Origin: Acidobacteriota bacterium
GTDB lineage: Bacteria; Acidobacteriota; Holophagae; Thermotomaculales; Thermotomaculaceae
DNA: 5,358 bases
Assembly (NCBI GenBank): GCA_003650445.1
Contig: QMQE01000170.1
Span: 1-5,358, forward strand
Direction of reading: 5' to 3'
Positions 1-5,358 of the stretch are shown in pieces (within the stretch, counting starts at the first letter, position 1; each line of letters begins with the position of its first letter). The notes beneath the pieces were generated by a model. That model had not been told where the DNA came from, did no database searches, and saw only the letters and a list, made by a program, of their open reading frames with translations. Both the position numbers and the translations under genes were made by a program.

Positions 1-21
1 ACAACTGTCAATTTGCCAAGA

Positions 22-148
22 GGAACCCGCATTTCAAAAACTTGTTTTTGAAATAGGAACTTTCCCTGAAGTGTACCGTTGAGCTTGCTCATAAGGGGCG
101 CTTCGGGGAAAGCTCCGTGCTGCCGCAGGTGGCGGCAGTGCGGGTTCC
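22..148 (+). ncRNA. Candidate structured RNA, four-way junction, unknown family
   Basis: Manual pairing gives a conflict-free fold. A closing helix of 10 perfect pairs joins 22-31 to 139-148. Hairpin 2 pairs 32-40 with 45-53 around a CUUG loop. Helix 3 pairs 60-74 with 98-112 (15 pairs, three of them G-U) and carries an inner hairpin 80-83/88-91, again with a CUUG loop. Hairpin 4 pairs 120-126 with 132-138 around AGGUG. The G-U pairs would be A-C mismatches in a minus-strand transcript, and CUUG is a known stable tetraloop, so the plus strand is the likely RNA strand. I looked for SRP, tmRNA, RNase P, 5S and common riboswitch cores and recognised none. No promoter or U-tract terminator is visible, and the 5' part may lie outside the window. 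It could be a free ncRNA, the end of a larger RNA, or part of a repeat element. The fold is seen in the sequence; a function is not. Confidence 0.42.
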
Positions 149-177
149 AGCCCCCCAAAAGCCAGACACCCTCTAAA

Positions 178-210
178 CTTTGTGTCCTTTGTGCCCTTGT
201 GCCTTTGTGT
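178..210 (+). repeat. Imperfect 9-bp tandem module, TTTGTG type
   Basis: Four degenerate units follow one another at 178-186, 187-195, 196-203 and 204-210, with consensus CTTTGTGCC. The third unit is one base short and the fourth lacks its last two bases. The same module appears in inverted orientation near the right window edge, at 5320-5352. It is part of the long inverted repeat and is not predicted to be translated. Confidence 0.75.
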
Positions 211-238
211 TGAATTCCCCTCTCCTTCGCTCCTCCCC

Positions 239-265
239 CTCGGCGCCCTCTGCGTGCTCTGCGGT
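239..265 (+). repeat. 9-bp tandem module, CTCTGCG type
   Basis: Three consecutive 9-mers (239-247, 248-256, 257-265) share the pattern CTCTGCGNN; the first unit reads CTCGGCGCC. The mirror copy is at 5265-5291, inside the right arm of the inverted repeat. Both 9-bp modules of this repeat have a period divisible by three, so they read open as short cysteine/leucine-rich peptides. No start codon or ribosome-binding site supports translation. Confidence 0.75.
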
Positions 266-355
266 AAGTCCCCTCTCTTCTCAACTTAATTCCTCGATTT
301 CAAATGCGCTATAAAATTGTTAAAGATGAACTCTCAGAGCTTCCCGTAAGCATCC

Positions 356-375
356 AACATCCGGTGCGGAATGTT
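356..375 (-). terminator. Hairpin just past the DUF5916 stop, possible terminator
   Basis: Bases 356-363 (AACATCCG) pair with 367-375, with one bulged A at 370 and a 3-base loop. The hairpin begins four bases after the TAA stop of the DUF5916 gene. It lacks the run of U expected for an intrinsic terminator on either strand. It may protect the 3' end of the transcript or assist factor-dependent termination. The structure is visible; the role is inferred. Confidence 0.3.
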
Positions 376-379
376 TCGT

Positions 380-2542
380 TTATCGGCGCCAGGTCCAGCG
401 GAATTTCAGGGCAATCTGGTTGGAAAGGGGGATACTGTTGGTCAGTGGCCGTGTAAGGGGCCGTTCCCAGCCGTAGTTCCAGACGAGGTAAATGTCCCGG
501 CCCGGGGCAATGGTCCAGCGGAGCCGGTTGTTGAGGCCGATCTCCCGGGAGTCATTGTCATACTGGGTGTAGCTGGAAAGTACCAGCTCCGGCGTAAATG
601 CGTAAATCAGTTTGAATTGCCAGAGGCGTTCCACAAAATTGCCCTGGGGCAGGTGGCCGAAGTCATGTTCGGTTTCCAGTTCCATGTGAAGATGGCCGCC
701 ATTACCGGACCAGCGGACATAGGCTTCTGCCTGGGTCAGGTGGCCGGTGTAGAATTCACCGAACCATGTGGATGTCCCGATCACGAAGGGATTTGAATCG
801 GACGATTCCAGTTCCACCCGGTAGCGCAGGAAGTGGTAGCCACCGGCGGGGATGAACACGCCATCCGAAATCTCAAAGGGTTCATACAGGAACTCATACC
901 GGGGGGCAATATTAAATTCAAAATGGGCGCCGGACTGGGTATTTACATTAAAGGGAGCCGTGAAAATGCGCCAGGATTCCGTGACACCTTCCAGGTTTTC
1001 CACGTACCAGACAAAGGTTTCAAAATACATCTGACGAATCCATTTCCCGAGTTGGCCCTTTGGTCGGGGTTGATACGCCATGCCCAATGATACTTGTCTG
1101 GTGCCGGGGCGGGGCAGAAATCCAAGTCCCGGGTTCATTGCTTTACCGAATTCTTTGTAGGTAATGCTCATGTCCCAGAGATCGTTGGGGTAGTCCACTT
1201 TGAATCCCCATCCACTCTTTCGGCCCGCTTCCAGATCTCCGGATGTGCCGGCAAACCAGCCCCCGAGACTGAAGTTCTTGTCACCCCGAAAGGTGGACGT
1301 GGTCCACAATGCGTCCACACCCGCCATGGTGTTGTCGGAAACACTGTCCGGGTTTCCGCTGGTCAGGATAGTACCGACCCTGAGGTGAGAATTGACGTCA
1401 TAGGCAAGGCGTCCGGCAAACATGTTGTTGGCGGGAACGCTGTCGGAATCCCTGGTCTGGACATCCAGCATGGCCATAGACCATGGGCCCTGCTGGCCCA
1501 TAATTTTAACACCAAAGTCGATGGGAACCTGTTTTCCATCATACAGTCCGATGCGACGGGAGTAGAAGGGGACAAAATCCCGATGAAGCCCGGTGCCAAA
1601 ATCAAAGAGATTTGAGCCTTCCAGAAAAAATTCCCGCTTTTCCGGAAAGAAAAGGCTGAACCGGGTCAGATTAACTTGCCTTGTATCCACTTCTGTTTCT
1701 GCGAAATCCGTGTTCAATGTTAACATGCCGGAAATCCCCGGTGTGAAGCTGTATCGAAGGTCCAGCCCTGCTGTTCCACTGAATGCCCGGCGATTGTCCC
1801 GAAATTCCCTGTCGGTTTTTATGACACTGTATGGGGAAACGGAAAAGCCATGTCCCTGGTTCATTCCCTTCATGCCGGATAGGATGCCGGTGTGGCGCAT
1901 GTCGAAACGATGGCAGTCCAGTGTGGTTCCGGCCCAGCGCAGGCTCAACTGTTTTCGGGCTACCCATCGTTGTACATCCATCTTCCAGATATCCTGCCCC
2001 GGAGTAAACCGAAGGGTATGGGCTGGGATTTTGATTTCCACTGTCCAACCGGTTTTTGTCCGCCTTGTCCGGGCATTCCAGATGCCGTCCCAGTCCAGTG
2101 ACATGCTCTCCGGCCCGGAAATCAGTCCGTCTGTCCTGGCACCTGCAGGGTTCACCTGAAACATGAACCCGGTGCGGTTGTCTCCGAAGGTATCCAGCAG
2201 CACTGCCACCTTGTCATCCCCGTCCATTTCGTTGTCCCGTTGCATGGTGTGAACAGATATCCTGGAAGGATCCGGGTCATCGCAAAGAATGCCGATGTAG
2301 AGCGCATGGTTGGTGCTGATAATAAAAACCTTTGTATGGAATGGTGTCGGTTCTCCGGGGTGGGGAGACTGCTGAGTCAGGTCGGCAATGATACCCGCGT
2401 GTTTCCATGCTGCTTCATCCAGTTTGCCGTCGAGGCGGATGAGATTGTCGGTATGGAAGGCAACAACTTTGTTGATTGCAGAAACCGGTACGGTGAGTGT
2501 TACAAGAAGCAGCATGGAAAAAAGACGGAATTTCAGATGCAT
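380..2542 (-). CDS. CBM9-like / DUF5916 outer-membrane beta-barrel protein
   Basis: The 720-residue product starts with a signal peptide (residues 1-22, cleavage expected after VSA). A CBM9-like beta-sandwich follows at about 30-225, opening with the typical IRLDGKLDEAAW at 35-46. The rest matches DUF5916. It has the hallmark block at 275-316 containing NTDFAETEVDTRQVN and FFPEKREFFLEGSNLF, then YSRRIG at 327-332, GLGFLPRPGTR at 472-482, and the C-terminal YDNDSREIGLNNRLRW region at 661-676. Such proteins are predicted outer-membrane barrels. A carbohydrate-related binding or transport role is often assumed but not established. The length is normal for the family. The chain ends TWRR rather than in the aromatic residue usual for barrel proteins. 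The ATG at 2542 has only a modest G-rich ribosome site (ggggg, 8 bases upstream), so the start is slightly uncertain. It lies 82 bp after the DUF2207 gene and probably has its own promoter. Confidence 0.9.
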   Translation of the reverse strand: MHLKFRLFSMLLLVTLTVPVSAINKVVAFHTDNLIRLDGKLDEAAWKHAGIIADLTQQSPHPGEPTPFHTKVFIISTNHALYIGILCDDPDPSRISVHTMQRDNEMDGDDKVAVLLDTFGDNRTGFMFQVNPAGARTDGLISGPESMSLDWDGIWNARTRRTKTGWTVEIKIPAHTLRFTPGQDIWKMDVQRWVARKQLSLRWAGTTLDCHRFDMRHTGILSGMKGMNQGHGFSVSPYSVIKTDREFRDNRRAFSGTAGLDLRYSFTPGISGMLTLNTDFAETEVDTRQVNLTRFSLFFPEKREFFLEGSNLFDFGTGLHRDFVPFYSRRIGLYDGKQVPIDFGVKIMGQQGPWSMAMLDVQTRDSDSVPANNMFAGRLAYDVNSHLRVGTILTSGNPDSVSDNTMAGVDALWTTSTFRGDKNFSLGGWFAGTSGDLEAGRKSGWGFKVDYPNDLWDMSITYKEFGKAMNPGLGFLPRPGTRQVSLGMAYQPRPKGQLGKWIRQMYFETFVWYVENLEGVTESWRIFTAPFNVNTQSGAHFEFNIAPRYEFLYEPFEISDGVFIPAGGYHFLRYRVELESSDSNPFVIGTSTWFGEFYTGHLTQAEAYVRWSGNGGHLHMELETEHDFGHLPQGNFVERLWQFKLIYAFTPELVLSSYTQYDNDSREIGLNNRLRWTIAPGRDIYLVWNYGWERPLTRPLTNSIPLSNQIALKFRWTWRR

Positions 2543-2573
2543 ATACTTCGCCCCCAGAACACACAGTTAAGGA

Positions 2574-2604
2574 ATTATACCGGAGTTTTCAGCCAAAGTT
2601 TCAA
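2574..2604 (-). promoter_or_regulatory. Probable sigma70-type promoter for the DUF5916 gene
   Basis: Read on the minus strand, a perfect TATAAT lies at 2579-2574. A TTGAAA at 2604-2599 is one base from TTGACA. The 19-base spacer is longer than the usual 17, so the -35 assignment is less secure. The -10 box ends 31 bases before the DUF5916 start codon, which fits a short leader. The -35 overlaps the palindrome at 2595-2609, a possible operator. It implies that the third gene can be expressed without the lemA promoter. Confidence 0.5.
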
Positions 2605-2609
2605 ACTTT
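2595..2609. promoter_or_regulatory. 15-bp palindrome over the -35 box
   Basis: AAAGTTT and AAACTTT flank a single central C, giving perfect 7-bp arms. The site lies 16 bp past the DUF2207 stop and covers the proposed -35 element of the DUF5916 promoter. This is a reasonable place for a repressor dimer, but an AT-only palindrome of this size can arise by chance. As RNA it would form only a weak hairpin. Confidence 0.25.
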
Positions 2610-2624
2610 TGAGCAAAAATAGAG

Positions 2625-4529
2625 TCAGAAGCCACCGCCTCCGCCGCCTCCACCACCACCTCCTGAGAAACCGCCCCCGCCGCCGCCGGAACTGGACCCG
2701 GGGGGCACTGAGGAAGAGGAGACAGCAGAGCTGAAAGAGGAAGACAGGGATGAAGCAAATCCGGCTGCACCCAGCGCACCCCAGTTGGCCGTACCCGAAT
2801 ACCAGGTGGGTCGATAACCGCCCTGTTCCGGCGTCAACTCAGTGTTGAGAATTGATGCAAATCGATCAGCCCATTGGTTTTCAACCCCAAGTGCCAGGGC
2901 GTAGGGCAGGTATTTTTCAAAAAGTTCCGGTGTCTTGCTGATGGGTGTTCTGAAATTCATTTCATCTTTTTCAGAAACAGAGAGAAAGAGCTTAAATCCC
3001 TCGATTTTGTCCATCTCCCGGCGCCCAAAGAGGGTCGGTGCTTTCAAAAGCCAGTAAAAGAGGGCGTCCATCCCCAGTACAATGAGCAGAATCGCGATGG
3101 CGGTATAGCTGGAGGATTTCCCCAGCATGAAAATCCCAACGATTTCGCCGGCCAGGAATGGCAGAAAGAAAACAGTCATGCCGATAGCACCGCCAATTCC
3201 CTTTCCGCCGCCTTTGAAGACGGCCTTCCAGCTGCTGAATGCCGCACCACCAAGGGCCAGTACGCCCGCTGTCCAGCCGGACAGCCACAGGAGCATGAAC
3301 AGGGAAGGAACAGCCAGCCTGGACAATAACGCCACTGCGACAAGAATCAGGATGGAAATCAAAACCCCCGGCACAAACCAGCCGGTATTTTTCTTGAAAT
3401 ATTTCTTCATAAAATGGGTTTTCAGTGATTTCTGGAAGGCCTGCATTGCGGTCTGAATAGTCAAAGCATTTTCCCGCTCCAGCGCGATCTCATCCCGGAT
3501 TCCCAGCAGCTTGGTAAAAAGCCGGGCTTCTTCAGGGGACAGGCCTTCCCGGTTACCGTCCGTTTTGATCAGGGTGTAGTCGCCATCCTCTTCCTCAATC
3601 TTCAGTTTCCCTTTCACCGCGAGGTTCAATATAGCTGCAGACATGGCTTTTTTGTCAAAGCCCATTCGTTCGATATAGCGCATGGCAGCCGGGGACAGGC
3701 CGTCCGGCGGCTCATACATCGGTGCGATTGGGCCGGGTGCAGGGTCTTTCCCCACCTTCACCCAGGCAATCATGTAATAGAGAAACAGGAGGAGAATTCC
3801 ACCGATTCCCACCAGAAGGCTTAAGTTATCTTCAAGAAGCAGTTTTGCTTTTTCCGAGCTGGTCGGCTCGTACACAAGGCCCTTGGGCCAGAGGACAACG
3901 ATGGTCATTCCCTCACCTGGCGCCAGAGTTCGGGTGGTCTCGAAAACACTGTTTCCCTGCGAATCCGTGGAAATACGGCAATCCTGCAGTTTGGAGCCGT
4001 AGCTTCCGGTGTAAGCCTCTTTCTCCAGTATTTTGTCCCCTGCTCCTTTCGGGAGAACCACCGTAACCTTCCCGTGGTCAATGGGAAATGCCCAGCCCTG
4101 GCCAATGGCATTCCAGTACAATTCGTCGTGATCTTTGAAATAGCCGATCTGGCGATTGGTTGAATAAGCCAGTTCATAGGTGTAAATGCCGGGAGAAATG
4201 CTGGAGCTCTTGCTGCCAAGATAGACCCGCCAGCCATTGGAACGACGTTCCACTGACCATCTGATTCTGTTTCCGTTCCGTATCACCGATATGACGTCAA
4301 ATCGAACACGAACCCGGTTTCCCATCTTGTCCACATAGTCAGTGGGGAAGTCCCGGTAAATTCCCCGGCGGATTCGTCGCCCCTCGGCCCGAACCTGGAT
4401 GGTTTCAGTGACACTCATGGAGCTGTCCGGGTTTACCACAATCCGGCTCTCGTAATTCAGAATTCGCTCATCTGCGAATCCGCTTACAGCCAGAATCAAT
4501 GTCAGCAACAGGACAAATAAGCGTTTCAT
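2625..4529 (-). CDS. DUF2207 domain membrane protein with poly-glycine tail
   Basis: The 634-residue product has a signal peptide (1-19, SGFA before the expected cut). A DUF2207 extracytoplasmic beta-rich domain follows at about 20-235, with the typical SMSVTETIQV at 37-46 and WAFPIDHGKVTVVLP at 146-160. Then come a membrane segment at 236-258, the PPDGLSPAAMRYI motif (274-286) and a soluble stretch to about 380. Four more hydrophobic segments lie near 384-404, 406-430, 448-469 and 474-495. The conserved LFEKYLPYALALGVENQW lies at 536-553. Residues 615-634 are nearly all glycine with phenylalanine at 621 and at the end, a tail type common in this family. By segment count the tail would be cytoplasmic. 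The biochemical function is unknown. The start is firm: AGGAGG at 4542-4537 sits 7 bases before the ATG, and the ATG overlaps the lemA stop, so translation is probably coupled. Confidence 0.93.
   Translation of the reverse strand: MKRLFVLLLTLILAVSGFADERILNYESRIVVNPDSSMSVTETIQVRAEGRRIRRGIYRDFPTDYVDKMGNRVRVRFDVISVIRNGNRIRWSVERRSNGWRVYLGSKSSSISPGIYTYELAYSTNRQIGYFKDHDELYWNAIGQGWAFPIDHGKVTVVLPKGAGDKILEKEAYTGSYGSKLQDCRISTDSQGNSVFETTRTLAPGEGMTIVVLWPKGLVYEPTSSEKAKLLLEDNLSLLVGIGGILLLFLYYMIAWVKVGKDPAPGPIAPMYEPPDGLSPAAMRYIERMGFDKKAMSAAILNLAVKGKLKIEEEDGDYTLIKTDGNREGLSPEEARLFTKLLGIRDEIALERENALTIQTAMQAFQKSLKTHFMKKYFKKNTGWFVPGVLISILILVAVALLSRLAVPSLFMLLWLSGWTAGVLALGGAAFSSWKAVFKGGGKGIGGAIGMTVFFLPFLAGEIVGIFMLGKSSSYTAIAILLIVLGMDALFYWLLKAPTLFGRREMDKIEGFKLFLSVSEKDEMNFRTPISKTPELFEKYLPYALALGVENQWADRFASILNTELTPEQGGYRPTWYSGTANWGALGAAGFASSLSSSFSSAVSSSSVPPGSSSGGGGGGFSGGGGGGGGGGGF
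2628..2699 (-). repeat. Low-complexity GGN repeat coding the glycine tail
   Basis: This is the final stretch of the DUF2207 gene before the stop. It encodes residues 611-634, including runs of 6 and 11 glycines separated by Phe-Ser and closed by a terminal Phe. The codons mix GGT, GGC, GGA and GGG, so the run is held at protein level rather than being a pure DNA microsatellite. It could still gain or lose codons by replication slippage. Confidence 0.85.
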
Positions 4530-5086
4530 TTTGTATCCTCCTGAAAGGAAATATCCGGTGATTGTTCTTCTCCTGCTTCCAGCTCAAAGAACTCAGCCGG
4601 TTCATAGTGGAGCAACTTTCCGACGATTAGCGACGGGAAGGATTCCATCTGTACATTGTAGAGTTTCACCGCACCGTTGTAGAAACGCCTCGCCATCTGG
4701 ATATTGTCTTCTACTTCTGATATCTGCTGCTGCAGCATGAGAAAATTCTGATTGGCTTTTAAATCCGGGTAACTCTCTGCCAGTGCAAACAGTTGGCGCA
4801 ATCCCGTTCCCAGCGCTACTTCAGCGGCCTGACGTCCTTTCCCTTCCTGAATTGACATACAGGCACTTCTTGCTTCAACCACCCGCTCCAGCGTGTTTTT
4901 CTCGTGGCTGGTATAACCCTTGATTGTGTCCACTAATTTGGGAATCAGGTCATGACGCCGTTTCAACTGGACATCAATATCACTCCAGGCTTGTTTGATC
5001 ATGTTTTTCAGTTGGACAAAGCGGTTGAATGTCATGGCAAACCAGAAAATAAAGATTAAGACAACAATGAGAATTCCGATACCCAT
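4526..5086 (-). CDS. lemA: LemA family protein
   Basis: The 186-residue product has an N-terminal membrane segment (residues 2-20) with a very short outer end, followed by a LemA helical bundle. Family landmarks are FNRFVQLKNMIKQAW (20-34), the IDVQLKRRHDLIPKLVDTIKGY block (37-58), LALAESYPDLKAN with Phe in place of the first Leu (100-112) and ISEVEDNIQMARRFYN (122-137). The FP motif and the YEPAEFFE ending (161-168) also fit. LemA of Thermotoga has a solved helical-bundle structure; the molecular role is unknown, though the family is often encoded with DUF2207 or TPM-domain membrane proteins, as here. I chose the ATG at 5086, not the in-frame TTG at 5101: GGAGG at 5095-5091 lies 4 bases before the ATG and nothing resembling a ribosome site precedes the TTG. 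The membrane helix also begins right at this ATG. The stop overlaps the next gene by ATGA. Confidence 0.94.
   Translation of the reverse strand: MGIGILIVVLIFIFWFAMTFNRFVQLKNMIKQAWSDIDVQLKRRHDLIPKLVDTIKGYTSHEKNTLERVVEARSACMSIQEGKGRQAAEVALGTGLRQLFALAESYPDLKANQNFLMLQQQISEVEDNIQMARRFYNGAVKLYNVQMESFPSLIVGKLLHYEPAEFFELEAGEEQSPDISFQEDTK
4537..4542 (-). promoter_or_regulatory. Strong ribosome-binding site for the DUF2207 gene
   Basis: AGGAGG on the minus strand lies 7 bases before the ATG at 4529, inside the last codons of lemA. With the ATGA stop-start overlap it supports translational coupling of the two proteins. Confidence 0.85.
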
Positions 5087-5090
5087 AAAG

Positions 5091-5095
5091 CCTCC
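5091..5095 (-). promoter_or_regulatory. Ribosome-binding site that fixes the lemA start
   Basis: GGAGG on the minus strand is followed by CTTT and then the ATG at 5086. The four-base spacing is short but workable. If the upstream TTG at 5101 were the start, this site would lie inside the gene. Confidence 0.7.
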
Positions 5096-5115
5096 GGGCA
5101 ATGCTTGTTTGGCAT

Positions 5116-5124
5116 ATTGTACCA
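5116..5124 (-). promoter_or_regulatory. Probable extended -10 promoter of the lemA operon
   Basis: On the minus strand TGG precedes TACAAT (5121-5116), giving the extended -10 form TGnTANAAT, 29 bases before the lemA ATG. The best -35-like match, TTTACC at 5141-5136, is only 14 bases away, so the promoter would rely on the extended -10. The TTTACC is part of one copy of an inverted 10-mer pair. Confidence 0.4.
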
Positions 5125-5135
5125 GATTTTTAAGT

Positions 5136-5184
5136 GGTAAACGGCGTTATTATTCCGTCTTTGCAGCGACCTTAGCTGTTTACC
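5136..5184. promoter_or_regulatory. Inverted 10-mer pair upstream of lemA, possible operator
   Basis: GGTAAACGGC (5136-5145) and GCTGTTTACC (5175-5184) are inverted copies with one mismatch, 39 bp between equivalent ends, close to four helical turns. The proximal copy falls in the -35 region of the proposed lemA promoter. Both lie in the unique DNA between lemA and the long repeat. This would suit a looping or cooperatively bound regulator; alternatively it is a weak RNA stem with a 29-base loop. Confidence 0.3.
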
Positions 5185-5190
5185 GTGCAA

Positions 5191-5358
5191 CTATGAGAGT
5201 TCAATTCTAACAATTTTATAACGCATTTGAAATCGAGGAATTAAGTTGAGAAGAGAGGGGACTTACCGCAGAGCACGCAGAGGGCGCCGAGGGGGAGGAG
5301 CGGAGGAGAGGGGAATTCAACACAAAGGCACAAGGGCACAAAGGACACAAAGTTCAGA
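5191..5358 (-). repeat. Right arm of the 168-bp inverted repeat (reaches window edge)
   Basis: This is the inverted partner of 172-339, 96 percent identical without gaps. It occupies the region upstream of lemA, ending 104 bp before the start codon. The alignment is still intact at the last base of the window, so the true outer boundary is unknown on this side; on the left arm similarity cannot be tested beyond 172. The AT-rich inner end carries TATAAA (5220-5215 on the minus strand), pointing towards lemA, with only a poor -35 match. Confidence 0.95.

Larger units (their letters stand above)
172..339 (+). repeat. Left arm of a 168-bp inverted repeat
   Basis: This stretch is the reverse complement of 5191-5358, aligned without gaps. 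It mismatches at 175, 227, 309, 323, 325, 326 and 337, so 161 of 168 bases are identical. Three of the first 151 positions differ; the other four mismatches cluster at the inner end. From the outside inwards it holds a TTTGTG-rich module (178-210), a C/T-rich linker, a CTCTGCG-type 9-mer module (239-265) and an AT-rich inner end with TATAAA at 310-315. Sequences of this style recur in intergenic regions of many environmental bacterial genomes; that is recollection, not a search. No transposase or integrase is encoded here. It lies 40 bp beyond the stop of the DUF5916 gene. Confidence 0.95.

Noticed and set aside
31..54. Perfect 11-bp-arm palindrome as a rho-independent terminator
   Set aside because: The stem is almost all A/T and is followed by AGGAAC rather than a U-tract. 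It fits better as hairpin 2 of the proposed RNA.
2..82. Open plus-strand frames at the left edge (2-82 and 3-56) that could be the 3' end of an upstream gene
   Set aside because: Two overlapping frames look equally protein-like, neither has a recognisable family signature, and 26 or fewer codons cannot decide. The same bases pair into the RNA fold.
304..456. A 50-codon plus-strand gene starting at ATG 304
   Set aside because: There is no ribosome site, the frame runs into the antisense of the DUF5916 3' end, and the partner repeat copy is stopped after 11 codons. It is kept only as an observation.
371..2159. Several long plus-strand open frames (up to 188 codons at 1593-2159, 173 at 1094-1615, 141 at 371-796)
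   Set aside because: They lie wholly antisense to the DUF5916 gene, resemble no family I know, and are rich in residues expected from reverse-complemented codons. The minus-strand protein is well supported over the same DNA.
5087..5101. TTG at 5101 as the lemA start (191-residue version)
   Set aside because: No ribosome-binding sequence precedes it, whereas GGAGG sits before the ATG at 5086 where the membrane helix begins.
172..5358. Classical insertion sequence or transposon, or a CRISPR array
   Set aside because: No transposase, integrase or Cas gene is present. The arms are long and have internal periodicity, unlike typical terminal repeats, and no spaced direct-repeat array exists.

Overview
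This 5.4 kb window carries three genes, all on the minus strand and read from right to left: a LemA-family membrane protein (4526-5086), a DUF2207 membrane protein (2625-4529) and a CBM9/DUF5916 outer-membrane barrel protein (380-2542). The DUF5916 protein has a signal peptide and a predicted beta-barrel, so the host is a diderm (Gram-negative-type) bacterium. Base composition looks moderately GC-rich by eye. DUF5916 proteins and the 'ctctgcg'-type repeats are familiar to me from Acidobacteriota, Aminicenantes, Bacteroidota, Gemmatimonadota and similar environmental lineages. I cannot name the organism; an acidobacterial or Aminicenantes-like host is only a guess.

Layout from left to right. 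Positions 1-171 hold no convincing gene, but 22-148 folds by eye into a compact four-way-junction RNA on the plus strand. Positions 172-339 are one arm of a 168-bp inverted repeat. Positions 340-379 hold a small hairpin just past the DUF5916 stop. The three genes then fill 380-5086. Positions 5087-5190 are the lemA leader, with a probable promoter and an inverted pair of 10-mers. Positions 5191-5358 are the second arm of the inverted repeat, running to the window edge. The arms match at 161 of 168 positions without gaps and enclose 4851 bp.

lemA and the DUF2207 gene overlap by 4 bases (ATGA), and a strong Shine-Dalgarno sequence for the second gene lies inside the end of the first. They are therefore almost certainly co-transcribed and translationally coupled. 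This pairing is common in bacteria and suggests a cell-envelope membrane complex of unknown biochemical role. The DUF5916 gene follows after 82 bp that contain a perfect TATAAT box, so it may have its own promoter. The idea that it works with the LemA pair rests only on position and strand.

The most interesting items are the structured RNA candidate at the left edge and the long near-identical inverted repeat around a transposase-free gene cassette. The repeat has internal 9-bp periodicity.
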